Of a DNA stretch of 64,000 nt, positions 28,430 to 35,885 are shown in pieces. This stretch comes from Paenibacillus pasadenensis (GTDB lineage Bacteria; Bacillota; Bacilli; Paenibacillales; Paenibacillaceae), in contig NZ_JAMBOT010000001.1 in assembly GCF_023715725.1 (NCBI RefSeq), forward strand, positions 682,001 through 746,000, given 5' to 3'. The notes under the pieces are model-generated. The model was not told the origin of the DNA. It did no database searches and worked only from the letters and a program-made list of their open reading frames with translations. The translations under genes were made by a program, and so were the position numbers. The stretch's first letter is position 1. Each line of letters opens with the position of its first letter.

Positions 28430-28867
28430 CTAAATTCCGTTTATATTCAGCCCGAGCAGCCTAAGCGCTCCAGCAAGAATACGATCGTTGTTGTCGTAGC
28501 CAGACTGCTTCTGCTTACGCCAAGCCTCTTCCGGCTCGAACCATTCCACGCCGCGAATCTCTTCGACCTGCGCCTGCAGCGTGCCTCCCGTTGCCTCGAC
28601 GAGATAATAATGGACTTCTTTGTCCACCAGTCCCTTCGTCTCGTGGCGGTACTGGTACTTGATCTGGTCAATCGGCTCGATGATCCGGCCCTGCATGCCG
28701 GTTTCCTCCACGATTTCCCGGAGCGCGGTCTCTTCCACCGTCTCGCCCGGCTCCATTTTGCCCTTTGGCAAGGAAACCTTGCCGTATCGGTCTTGAATGA
28801 GCTGGATTTGCAGCCCAAGCTCTGGCGTCCGCCGGTAAACGACCCCGCCTGCTGAGATTTCCTTCAT
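28430..28867 (-). CDS. NUDIX hydrolase
   Basis: 145-residue NUDIX pyrophosphohydrolase. The full Nudix box is visible as GKMEPGETVEETALREIVEE followed by TG (about residues 35-57), with every catalytic Glu present. The N-terminal SAGGVVYRR is typical of the MutT/Ap4A-type subgroup. The substrate (oxidised nucleotide, Ap4A or other) cannot be chosen from the sequence. It lies downstream of mtaB. Confidence 0.93.
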   Translation of the reverse strand: MKEISAGGVVYRRTPELGLQIQLIQDRYGKVSLPKGKMEPGETVEETALREIVEETGMQGRIIEPIDQIKYQYRHETKGLVDKEVHYYLVEATGGTLQAQVEEIRGVEWFEPEEAWRKQKQSGYDNNDRILAGALRLLGLNINGI

Positions 28868-28986
28868 GCGCTCCTGATCCTCCCGGTCTGAATAATTCCA
28901 TGACGCACCGCCATCCGCAGCCTGTATACCGAACTGCTCCTCGCATTCGGGCAGGCTGCAAGCATGCTTGCTGCTGCTTTTTTTCG

Positions 28987-30354
28987 TTATGCTCCAGCCC
29001 GTTCCAGCTTCGCCGGCTTTTCCTCACATACCTCAATCAGACGGCCGCGGCATTCGTTCACACCCGCTTCAACAACTTCCACGCGGCACAGCTTACCGAT
29101 TAAGGACTCGTCTCCCTCAAATACAACTTGAATGTAGTTATCCGAGTAGCCCATCACGAGGCCGGAACCCGGCGCGGAGCCTTTGTGCTCCCGCTCCGGA
29201 ATAACCGACAGCGTATGACCGACATACTTTTGGCCGTAGGCAAGCTGCATTTGCTCCGACAGGTCGATCAGCTTGTGGACACGCTCGTTTTTGACCGCTT
29301 CGTCCACCTGATCCTCCATACGCGCCGCCGGCGTTCCGGTCCGCTTGGAGTACGGAAATACATGCATTTCAGAAAAACCGAGTTCCTTCATATAGGCATA
29401 ACCGGCATCGAATTGCTCCTCCGATTCGCCCGGGAAACCGACGATGACGTCGGTCGTAATCGCCACACCAGGCATTGCCTCGTGCAGCCGCCGGATCGTC
29501 GTTGCAAATTCTTCCGTTGTATATTTCCGTCGCATACGCTTCAGCACCGTATCGTCTCCCGCTTGGAGCGGAACATGCAGATGACGGCACATTTTTGGCG
29601 ACTTGTTCAGCACCTCGATCATATCCTCGTCAATCTGGCTCGCTTCAATGGAGCTGATGCGGATGCGCTCCAATCCGTCCACCTTGTCGAGAGCCCACAG
29701 CAGATCGGATAGCTTGTAGTTGTCCAGATCGTCGCCGTAACCGCCGGTATGGATACCCGTGAGCACAATCTCCTTAAAGCCCGCTTCAACCAGCTTGCGC
29801 GCCTGGGCGACAACCGTTTGAGGATCGCGGCTGCGGGACAGTCCGCGCGACCAAGGAATGATGCAGAACGTGCAGAAGTTGTTGCAGCCTTCCTGGATTT
29901 TCAGAAAAGCACGCGTGCGGTCTGCAAAATCCGGAACGTCCAGCTCCTCGAACTCGCGTGTTTTCATAATATTCCGAACCGCGTTGACCGGTGTGCGCTC
30001 CTGCTGGACCTGCTGCACATAATGCATGAGCTTGTCGCGGTCCTGCGTGCCAATGACCAAATCAACGCCGGGAATATCCAAAATCTCCGCTGGGGACGTC
30101 TGCGCGTAACAGCCCGTTACGGCAATAACGGCATCCGGATTACGGCGAATCGCTCTGCGGATAATCTGGCGGCTTTTTTTGTCGCCCGTATTTGTCACAT
30201 GACAGGTATTAATTAAGTAAACATCTGCTTTATCTGAATCGAAGTCAACCTGTTCATAGCCTTCATTTTTGAAAAGCTGCCAGATGGCTTCGGTATCGTA
30301 AAAATTGACTTTACAGCCCAAGGTGTGAAGTGCTACCGATGGCATCTCGTTCAT
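28987..30354 (-). CDS. mtaB: tRNA (t6A37 C2) methylthiotransferase MtaB
   Basis: Radical-SAM methylthiotransferase that converts t6A37 to ms2t6A37 in ANN-decoding tRNAs. The 455-residue protein has the N-terminal UPF0004 domain (TLGCKVNFYDTEAIW, residues 11-25). The radical SAM motif GCNNFCTFCIIPWSRG lies near residue 158, and a C-terminal TRAM domain is present. The start overlaps the rsmE stop by four bases, the same rsmE-mtaB order as B. subtilis yqeU-yqeV. Confidence 0.96.
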   Translation of the reverse strand: MNEMPSVALHTLGCKVNFYDTEAIWQLFKNEGYEQVDFDSDKADVYLINTCHVTNTGDKKSRQIIRRAIRRNPDAVIAVTGCYAQTSPAEILDIPGVDLVIGTQDRDKLMHYVQQVQQERTPVNAVRNIMKTREFEELDVPDFADRTRAFLKIQEGCNNFCTFCIIPWSRGLSRSRDPQTVVAQARKLVEAGFKEIVLTGIHTGGYGDDLDNYKLSDLLWALDKVDGLERIRISSIEASQIDEDMIEVLNKSPKMCRHLHVPLQAGDDTVLKRMRRKYTTEEFATTIRRLHEAMPGVAITTDVIVGFPGESEEQFDAGYAYMKELGFSEMHVFPYSKRTGTPAARMEDQVDEAVKNERVHKLIDLSEQMQLAYGQKYVGHTLSVIPEREHKGSAPGSGLVMGYSDNYIQVVFEGDESLIGKLCRVEVVEAGVNECRGRLIEVCEEKPAKLERAGA

Positions 30355-31136
30355 CTTCCTCCCATTTCGCCGGACTCGTACATGAGCGCTGCCAACCCGG
30401 CCAGCCCTGCTGTTTCCGCCCGCAATATTCTCCGACCAAGCCCCGCCGCCATTGCGCCGGCCCCTTGAATCTCTTCCGCCTCACGGGCGCTGAAGCCGCC
30501 CTCCGGTCCCACAACGAGCAGCACCGAATGAGGTTCGCCTTCCTTTAATACGCCGCTTTCGCGCGCTTGGCGGATGCGGTCTCCCAAACCGGAAGCGCCT
30601 GAAGGGCCATGCCCCTCCGCCTCGTAACAAAACAATGCCAAATCATAATCCGCCACAGCAGCAATAAGCTGTTTCCAGCTATGCACCTCGTGAACGGCAG
30701 GCAAACGGCTGCGATGCGACTGCTCCGCCGCCTCTTTGACGATGCGGCTCCAGCGCTCCAGCCGTTTCGCTTCTTTGCGGGCGTCGTACTGAACGACCAT
30801 CCGCTCCGATTGGAAAGGCAAAAAAGCCGCCGCGCCAAGCTCGGTCCCTTTTTGGATGACAAGCTCCATCTTGTCCCCCTTGGGCAAGCCCTGCGCCACT
30901 GTCACCTGCCAGAGCGGCTCGCGGTCCATAGGCAGCTCTTCAACTACCTCGGCCGTTACCTCCGAGGGAGTCAGCTCCTTCAGCGCAACGCGCGCTTCTC
31001 GCGACACGCCGTCCGTAACGATGACCTCGTCGCCCGATTTCATGCGCATAACCTTCACCATATGATGGGCGTCCTCGCCCCGGAGAACGACCGTTAATTC
31101 GCCGAACTGTTCCGGCGTTACAAAGTATCGCTGCAT
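30351..31136 (-). CDS. rsmE: 16S rRNA (uracil-1498-N3)-methyltransferase RsmE
   Basis: SPOUT-class methyltransferase that makes m3U1498 in 16S rRNA. I chose the ATG at 31136 (MQRYFVTPEQF, 261 residues), since RsmE proteins begin here; the longer ORF adds nine residues. Diagnostic segments are GDKMELVIQKGTELG (about 105) and the knot motif LLVVGPEGGFSAREAEEI (about 205). RILRAETAGLAGLAALMYE follows near the C-terminus. It overlaps mtaB. Confidence 0.95.
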   Translation of the reverse strand: MQRYFVTPEQFGELTVVLRGEDAHHMVKVMRMKSGDEVIVTDGVSREARVALKELTPSEVTAEVVEELPMDREPLWQVTVAQGLPKGDKMELVIQKGTELGAAAFLPFQSERMVVQYDARKEAKRLERWSRIVKEAAEQSHRSRLPAVHEVHSWKQLIAAVADYDLALFCYEAEGHGPSGASGLGDRIRQARESGVLKEGEPHSVLLVVGPEGGFSAREAEEIQGAGAMAAGLGRRILRAETAGLAGLAALMYESGEMGGR

Positions 31137-31482
31137 ATTAAACCCCTGTACGTTAAAAGTCATCCTCCATCATACACCTTTTGGACGCTAAAATCCATGC
31201 ACAGGCGCAGGGCATCGCTGGCAGGCCGATAGAGCATCAGTATGAGCTGTTTGGTGGTGTCAACGCACTCCCCTGCTTTGACCCAAAAAGGTAGCTTAAT
31301 AGCGGATAGCTGGGGCTTCCGCTGTTGTTTTTCGGCTACCGCACCCGTATTTCCGTTTCTCCGTTTCTCCGTTTCTCCGTTTCTCCGTTTCTTAAGGGCA
31401 TTTGACGGCCTTATTTCTGCTCTAGCACCCATTTTGGCGAATCCATTCCGCACTTAATCTAGAAAATGAATATATTTCAAAC
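31137..31482. other. Intergenic region upstream of rsmE with a tandem octamer
   Basis: About 350 bases lie between the rsmE start and the M50 gene terminator. I see no supported gene. A weak minus-strand ORF crosses the tandem repeat (31353-31392) and overlaps the rsmE start, and I do not accept it. The region presumably holds the rsmE-mtaB promoter, but no convincing -35/-10 pair could be fixed by eye. Confidence 0.5.
31353..31392. repeat. Tandem octamer (CCGTTTCT) x5
   Basis: Five perfect head-to-tail copies of the 8-mer CCGTTTCT fill 40 bases of the rsmE upstream region. The unit length is not a multiple of three, and no accepted gene covers the repeat, so it is non-coding. Copy number may vary between strains. 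Confidence 0.9.
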
Positions 31483-31510
31483 AAAAAAGCCCGGCCTGCT
31501 GCAGACCGGG
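31483..31510 (-). terminator. Terminator after the M50 protease gene
   Basis: Hairpin with arms CCCGG-CTG / CAG-CCGGG and six T on the minus strand, 17 bases after the protease stop. It separates prmA and the protease gene from rsmE-mtaB. Confidence 0.88.
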
Positions 31511-31526
31511 AACAAAACTAAGTATT

Positions 31527-32201
31527 TTAGAAAAAAATCGAAAAAAACCTTAAAAGCATCAAATGCAGGTCTCCAACCAAACTTAAATACGGCTGAATCG
31601 TAGCTCTGCTCAGCGGCGGAATAAACACAAGCAGCAAGAAAATAAACATTCCCCACTGAGAGTATTGGTCCAACCGAATCCGCGTCCGTCTTGGCAGCAG
31701 CTCATACACAATCCGGTAGCCGTCAAGCGGCGGCAGCGGAATCAGGTTAAACAGAAACAGCATTCCGTTCATGTAAATGAAGTATTTAAAGAAAATATTC
31801 AACGCATCGATAACACGCTCCGGTGCTCCGTGCAAAAGCTCAGTCGAATTGAGAACAAGCACTAACAACACGCCAATCGCCATCAGCAACAGGTTGCTAA
31901 GCGGACCCACCAGCGCCACGACGATGTTCATCAATCGCGGACGTTTAAAATTCAGCGGATTGACCGGAACGGGCTTCGCCCAGCCAAATCCGGCAATCAA
32001 AATCAGCAGCGTGCCGAACAAATCCAAATGAACGGCTGGATTTAACGTAACCCTTCCTTGCTTGTAGGCCGTATCGTCGCCGAATTTGTAAGCCGCGTAA
32101 GCATGGGCGAACTCGTGCAGTGTAAAGGCAATGATAAGCACCAGAGCCAGAAATGGCAGTTCCTCCAGCGGATAACGCAGGAAGCTTTGAAGTCCATCCA
32201 T
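31527..32201 (-). CDS. Site-2 protease family (M50) membrane metalloprotease
   Basis: 224-residue polytopic membrane protein of the M50/site-2 protease family. The zinc motif HEFAHAYAAY (HExxH) lies in the first helix near residue 29. The third ligand motif NLIPLPPLDGYR lies near residue 165. Four or five further hydrophobic helices are visible, and there is no PDZ domain. It resembles the B. subtilis YwhC type more than SpoIVFB. It starts ten bases after prmA and ends at a terminator. The substrate is unknown. Confidence 0.9.
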   Translation of the reverse strand: MDGLQSFLRYPLEELPFLALVLIIAFTLHEFAHAYAAYKFGDDTAYKQGRVTLNPAVHLDLFGTLLILIAGFGWAKPVPVNPLNFKRPRLMNIVVALVGPLSNLLLMAIGVLLVLVLNSTELLHGAPERVIDALNIFFKYFIYMNGMLFLFNLIPLPPLDGYRIVYELLPRRTRIRLDQYSQWGMFIFLLLVFIPPLSRATIQPYLSLVGDLHLMLLRFFSIFF

Positions 32202-32211
32202 CGAAGATTTC

Positions 32212-33267
32212 CTACCCTTCCTCTTTCGGTTTAGCCGCTACAAAGGCAATCCATTTGTCCTCGCGCACGCGGTCAACGATTTCAAAACCGGAAGCAAGCA
32301 GCGCCGAGGCGACTGTTTCTTCCTTATTCTCGTAAATGCCGCTAGCAATGTAAGTTCCGCCCGGCTTCAGCGCAGCGTACACATCGTCCAGGAACAACAG
32401 AATGATTTCCGCCAAAATATTTGCCACGATGACATCGCAAGGCACACTCACAAGCAGAGGTTCGTTGATCGCCCTTTCCGCAAGCTCCGCTCTCACTTTT
32501 GCCTCGACAGGATTGGCGTTGTCGCTCCAGCTTGAAGCTTCCCCGCTGCTTATTTTCAGCACGCCGAGCAGGTCGCTTTGCAGCACCTGGATACGGTCTT
32601 CCAGCCCGTTAAGACTGGCGTTTTCAATCGCGCTGGAGACAGCAACGGGATCAAGATCGACGGCAAGCACACGGCCTGCGCCGACCTTTACGGCCCCGAT
32701 TGCGAGAATGCCGGAGCCAGTTCCAACGTCGATAACCTCGTCGCCCTCGCGGATGGTCGATTCCAGCGCCCGCAAGCATAGCGAGGTAGTCGGATGTGTG
32801 CCGGTGCCAAAAGCCATGCCCGGATCAATCTCCAAAACAACCTCACCCTCCGAAGCTTCATATTCTTCCCAGGTAGGCTTAATCGTCAGGCGTTCCGTAA
32901 CACGAATCGGTTTAAAATATTGCTTCCAAGCGGTCGCCCAATCATTTTCGTCCACTGTAAATACCGAAATCTCGTATTGGCCCGGATCAATCTCGTACTC
33001 CCGCAGCTCCTCGATGCGCGGACGGACCGCCGCCACATGCGCGTCCATATCCTCTTCTTCACTGAAGTAACCTTTAATAAGAACGTTTCCTTCCGGAATA
33101 TCGTTTAGCGGCAGCTCGTACCACTGGCCAAAGCTCAGATCGCGCCTGCGTTCAAGCGAGCCCGACTCCTCGATGGATACGCCGCCCGCTCCCTGCTCAT
33201 GCAGGAAGTTAGAGATCATCTCCACCGCTTCTTCCGTTGTATAAATAGTAAGCTCATGATATTTCAT
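32212..33267 (-). CDS. prmA: Ribosomal protein L11 methyltransferase PrmA
   Basis: SAM-dependent methyltransferase that trimethylates ribosomal protein L11. The 351-residue product has the N-terminal substrate-recognition domain (MKYHELTIYTTEEAVEMI) and a Rossmann domain with DVGTGSGILAIGAVKVGAG (about 180). The catalytic-site stretch VIVANILAEIILLFL is near residue 285. An insertion of about 25 residues precedes that segment (SGEASSWSDNANPVEAKVRA). In B. subtilis dnaJ lies directly upstream; here the neighbour is a divergent P450 gene. Confidence 0.94.
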   Translation of the reverse strand: MKYHELTIYTTEEAVEMISNFLHEQGAGGVSIEESGSLERRRDLSFGQWYELPLNDIPEGNVLIKGYFSEEEDMDAHVAAVRPRIEELREYEIDPGQYEISVFTVDENDWATAWKQYFKPIRVTERLTIKPTWEEYEASEGEVVLEIDPGMAFGTGTHPTTSLCLRALESTIREGDEVIDVGTGSGILAIGAVKVGAGRVLAVDLDPVAVSSAIENASLNGLEDRIQVLQSDLLGVLKISSGEASSWSDNANPVEAKVRAELAERAINEPLLVSVPCDVIVANILAEIILLFLDDVYAALKPGGTYIASGIYENKEETVASALLASGFEIVDRVREDKWIAFVAAKPKEEG

Positions 33268-33353
33268 ATGTAATCTCCTTTGCCGTTCCCTATCCTTTCT
33301 ATTTTACAACAGATCGGAGGCGGGACACAAAAACCTTCCCTTCAAAAAATTTA

Positions 33354-33365
33354 GGAATCGATTCC
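33354..33365. promoter_or_regulatory. Perfect 12-bp palindrome between divergent prmA and P450 genes
   Basis: GGAATCGATTCC reads identically on both strands and lies 87 bases upstream of prmA and 94 bases upstream of the P450 start, just upstream of the P450 promoter region. It could be a transcription factor operator. I cannot assign the regulator. Confidence 0.4.
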
Positions 33366-33400
33366 CATTCAAAAGCAGGATATTCCAGTTGGTTAGAGAA

Positions 33401-33450
33401 TATAATAGTTCGAACACCAAACCATTATCATGGTAACCTTTTTAAGGAGG
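33401..33450 (+). promoter_or_regulatory. P450 promoter -10, inverted repeat and ribosome binding site
   Basis: A perfect TATAAT at 33401-33406 is the likely -10 element; the -35 hexamer is poor (around 33378). Between it and the start codon lies the inverted repeat ACCAT-TATC-ATGGT at 33421-33434, placed where a repressor would block transcription. AAGGAGGGG follows at the normal distance from the ATG at 33459. Confidence 0.5.
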
Positions 33451-33458
33451 GGCTTAAA

Positions 33459-34628
33459 ATGGATTGGAATGCCGCAGGCATTATTCCGCTTGATACCTAT
33501 CGTGAAAAAAGGCAGCACATACCGGTGGAGCCGGTTTATTACGAGGAACATGAAGGAGTGACGGGCTGGAGGCTCTACCGTTACGAGGAGGTCAAGCTTG
33601 CGTTTACGCGCCACGACCTGTTCTCGTCGCAGGACACGCAGCCTTCCGACGATCCGATAGAATCGAGCATTCTGCGGACAGACCCGCCTAAACACCGTCA
33701 GCTGCGCATGTTAGTATCCAAAGCTTTTTCGCCTAGAGTCATTGAAGCGATGGAGAGCTCTATTCGCTCCCTTGCGGAGGAGCTGTTCGACCGCGCCGAG
33801 GCGGCGGGCCAATTTGAGTTGATGGCCGATCTGGCCAGTCCGCTGCCGGTTTCCGTCATTGCCCGTATGCTCGGAGTGCCAAACGAGGATTTTGAGCGGT
33901 TCAAGCAATGGTCGGAGGATCTTGTTGGCAATAACGGCGAGCGTTTTCAACAATGCCAGCAGGAAATGACCGTATACTTTAAGGAAATTGCCGACGAACG
34001 GCGCCGCAACCCGCAGGACGACCTGATTACGAAGCTGGCAGAAGCACAGGTTGAAGGCGAAAAGCTCTCGGAAATAGAGCTTATTGGCTTCTGTATTCTG
34101 CTGCTCGTTGCGGGCAACGAAACGACCACCAACCTGATTGCTTCCGCCTTCCTCTGCATTGACGGCTTGCCTGAAGTGCGCGCGGAGCTGCTGGCTAATC
34201 GCTCCCTTATCCCGGCAGCGCTGGAGGAAGTGTTTCGCTACTGCTCTCCCGTGCAGCTCACCTACCGGACGATAAAAGAGGACATGGAGTTATGCGGGCA
34301 TCAGCTGCGCGCGGGCGATCCGGCGTTTCTCTATATCGGCTCCGCCAATCATGACGAAACCGTATTTGAACAGCCGGAGCTGTTCAATCTCCATCGGAAT
34401 CCCAACCCGCATGTCGGGCTTGGCAGCGGCATTCATTATTGTCTCGGCGCACAGCTTGCCCGCCTGGAGGCGAGAGTTGTGCTGGAAACGCTGCTGGAGC
34501 GTTTCCCGAACTTCCGCGTGGACCACACTGTTCCGCTGGAACGGATCGAGAGCAATATGATGTTTGGACCGAAACGGCTCCCGGTGGTTCTGGCGGGGGA
34601 TGGAGCGGGGGTAAGTCGGTACGCTTAA
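33459..34628 (+). CDS. Cytochrome P450
   Basis: Soluble bacterial class P450 mono-oxygenase, 389 residues, with no membrane anchor. The I-helix motif LLVAGNETTTN (about residue 222), the K-helix ExxR in LEEVFRYC (about 265) and the heme-ligand loop GLGSGIHYCLGAQLAR (about 332-347) are visible. The Cys ligand is intact. The residue seven before it is Leu instead of the near-invariant Phe of the family. The substrate is unknown. The gene lies 4 kb from a PKS-NRPS operon on the opposite strand, with an RHS fragment between, so tailoring of that product is possible but unproven. It has its own promoter and terminator. Confidence 0.93.
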   Translation: MDWNAAGIIPLDTYREKRQHIPVEPVYYEEHEGVTGWRLYRYEEVKLAFTRHDLFSSQDTQPSDDPIESSILRTDPPKHRQLRMLVSKAFSPRVIEAMESSIRSLAEELFDRAEAAGQFELMADLASPLPVSVIARMLGVPNEDFERFKQWSEDLVGNNGERFQQCQQEMTVYFKEIADERRRNPQDDLITKLAEAQVEGEKLSEIELIGFCILLLVAGNETTTNLIASAFLCIDGLPEVRAELLANRSLIPAALEEVFRYCSPVQLTYRTIKEDMELCGHQLRAGDPAFLYIGSANHDETVFEQPELFNLHRNPNPHVGLGSGIHYCLGAQLARLEARVVLETLLERFPNFRVDHTVPLERIESNMMFGPKRLPVVLAGDGAGVSRYA

Positions 34629-34639
34629 AGGTTATGAAA

Positions 34640-34680
34640 AACACCCAGACGAGTTGTTTTCGCCTGGGTGTTCTTTATTT
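34640..34680 (+). terminator. Terminator after the P450 gene
   Basis: Hairpin AACACCCAG / CTGGGTGTT followed by TCTTTATTT on the plus strand, 12 bases after the P450 stop. Confidence 0.88.
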
Positions 34681-34739
34681 AGAGTTTTTCAGGAGCAAAC
34701 TTTAAATGAAACAATGCTCAATAAACTTAAACATTATAT

Positions 34740-35021
34740 TCACCGTGTGTCAAAGCCTCTTTTTTTAGCAAATTCATTAATTAAAAGAATTAAATTTTGA
34801 CTAAAAACAGAAGTGCAATTAGGAATCTCTCTGTGTAAATCAGGAAAAATATTTTCAGGGAAAATGATGAAATTATCTCTATCCATTTTCTTTATGACAT
34901 AATAATTCCCCTCAAATTCACCATTTCGAATATGAAAGGAAGTAACGAAATCATAAATTGAGTTATAAAACTCCTGAGATGATATCTCATCATTTAAAAA
35001 CTTCTCGATTAAATTTGGCAA
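34740..35021 (-). CDS. Small AT-rich protein of unknown function, possible orphan immunity protein
   Basis: 93 residues, starting at TTG behind a good AAAGGAG with seven-base spacing. It is rich in Asn, Phe, Ile and Glu, acidic and without hydrophobic segments (MPNLIEKFLNDEISSQEFYN at the start). I do not recognise the family. It is far more AT-rich than the surrounding chromosome and lies downstream of an RHS toxin tail and its candidate immunity gene on the same strand. Arrays of orphan immunity genes are common in such places; that function is an inference only. Confidence 0.55.
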   Translation of the reverse strand: MPNLIEKFLNDEISSQEFYNSIYDFVTSFHIRNGEFEGNYYVIKKMDRDNFIIFPENIFPDLHREIPNCTSVFSQNLILLINEFAKKRGFDTR

Positions 35022-35440
35022 CTTATTTCTCCTTTATGTTAATAGGATATTTTGAAGGCATTGCAAAATCATCAGAAAAAACAACTTTTATGGAGCTCTC
35101 TCTCCTATTGTTGTTTTTGAATCCCCGCCAAGTTTACCCAACCTACTATGCATTGTCGTATTATCTAAACAAGAATAGGCGACTTCTCACGCTCTCTACA
35201 TGTACAATATTTTGTCCCGTTAGGTTACGGCTCAAATTAAAAGACGCAAAAAAGCAAGATATCAAAAAACACGTCAACATGGGGTATCTTACCATAATGA
35301 ACCTGTTGACGTATCATCAAAGCATTATTTAGGTTATAAAATTCAAGCATTTCATATGCGTACAGGAATGTTACGAGGAATATCATACAGAGGTAATGAT
35401 TGTTAAGTTTTTTTGAACATTCGGAACTGGGACAGTTATA
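35022..35440. other. AT-rich gap with a decayed coding fragment
   Basis: About 420 bases without an intact gene. On the plus strand 35224-35406 is open for 60 codons with coding-like composition (for example SYHNEPVDVSSKHYLGYKIQ), but it follows a stop and has no start codon or ribosome binding site. It is best read as a remnant of an unidentified gene. A longer plus-strand ORF from 34958 has no ribosome binding site and looks accidental. Confidence 0.4.
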
Positions 35441-35477
35441 TAAATTAAAACCACAAGCGAAAGATACTCGCTTGTGG
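35441..35477 (-). terminator. Terminator after the candidate immunity gene
   Basis: CCACAAGCG / CGCTTGTGG hairpin with TTTTAATTT downstream on the minus strand, 12 bases after the immunity gene stop. It ends the RHS-immunity transcript. Confidence 0.85.
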
Positions 35478-35488
35478 TCGAATGAAAT

Positions 35489-35854
35489 TTATTGATTTTT
35501 CAAATAATCCAATATCAAATTTCTTGCCTTCTCATGTGAAAGGTATTCGTTAAATAGAAATGGGTAGTGAATTAATTTTTCCTGAAGGAAGCTATAATGT
35601 TCAAATCGTTCAAAGAATCCTCTGTGTATTAAATTTACTTGCCTTTCAGGTATGCCCCCTGCATTATTGTTCATAATATAGTTAATCGTTCCTGCAATAA
35701 CCGAACAATAATCATTAAAATCTGCACTAAAACTATCATCGGCTTGAGAGAAATCCTCTTTGAAATCCTCCCTCATCTGAGCAATATCTTCATATGGAAA
35801 TGGATTACTCATTTGTGTCTTAAATAGTTCTGTGAGTATCCCCTTGTGATTCAG
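35489..35854 (-). CDS. YxiJ-like candidate immunity protein of the RHS toxin
   Basis: Reading from the first ATG (35812) gives 107 residues, but that ATG has no ribosome binding site. In the same frame, 14 codons upstream, a CTG at 35852-35854 sits eight bases after a strong AAGGAGG. Starting there gives 121 residues and restores an N-terminal helix (NHKGILTELFKTQ) before FPYEDIAQMREDF. The pattern FPYEDI, then DFNDYCSVIAGTINYIMN, then FFERFEHYSFL resembles YxiJ family proteins of the B. subtilis wapA region; this is recalled, not searched. It lies 31 bases after the RHS-toxin stop, the usual position of the cognate immunity gene, and ends at a terminator. Confidence 0.6.
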   Translation of the reverse strand: MNHKGILTELFKTQMSNPFPYEDIAQMREDFKEDFSQADDSFSADFNDYCSVIAGTINYIMNNNAGGIPERQVNLIHRGFFERFEHYSFLQEKLIHYPFLFNEYLSHEKARNLILDYLKNQ

Positions 35855-35885
35855 TAGGAACGCCTCCTTCCAAAGCTTAAATTAT

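Noticed and set aside
31160-31453. Minus-strand 97-codon ORF upstream of rsmE
   Set aside because: It overlaps the rsmE start, runs through the tandem octamer (giving repeated RRNGET-like residues), has no clear ribosome binding site and resembles no protein I know.
34958-35332. Plus-strand 124-codon ORF in the AT-rich gap
   Set aside because: It has no ribosome binding site, overlaps the start of the minus-strand small gene, and has accidental-looking composition.
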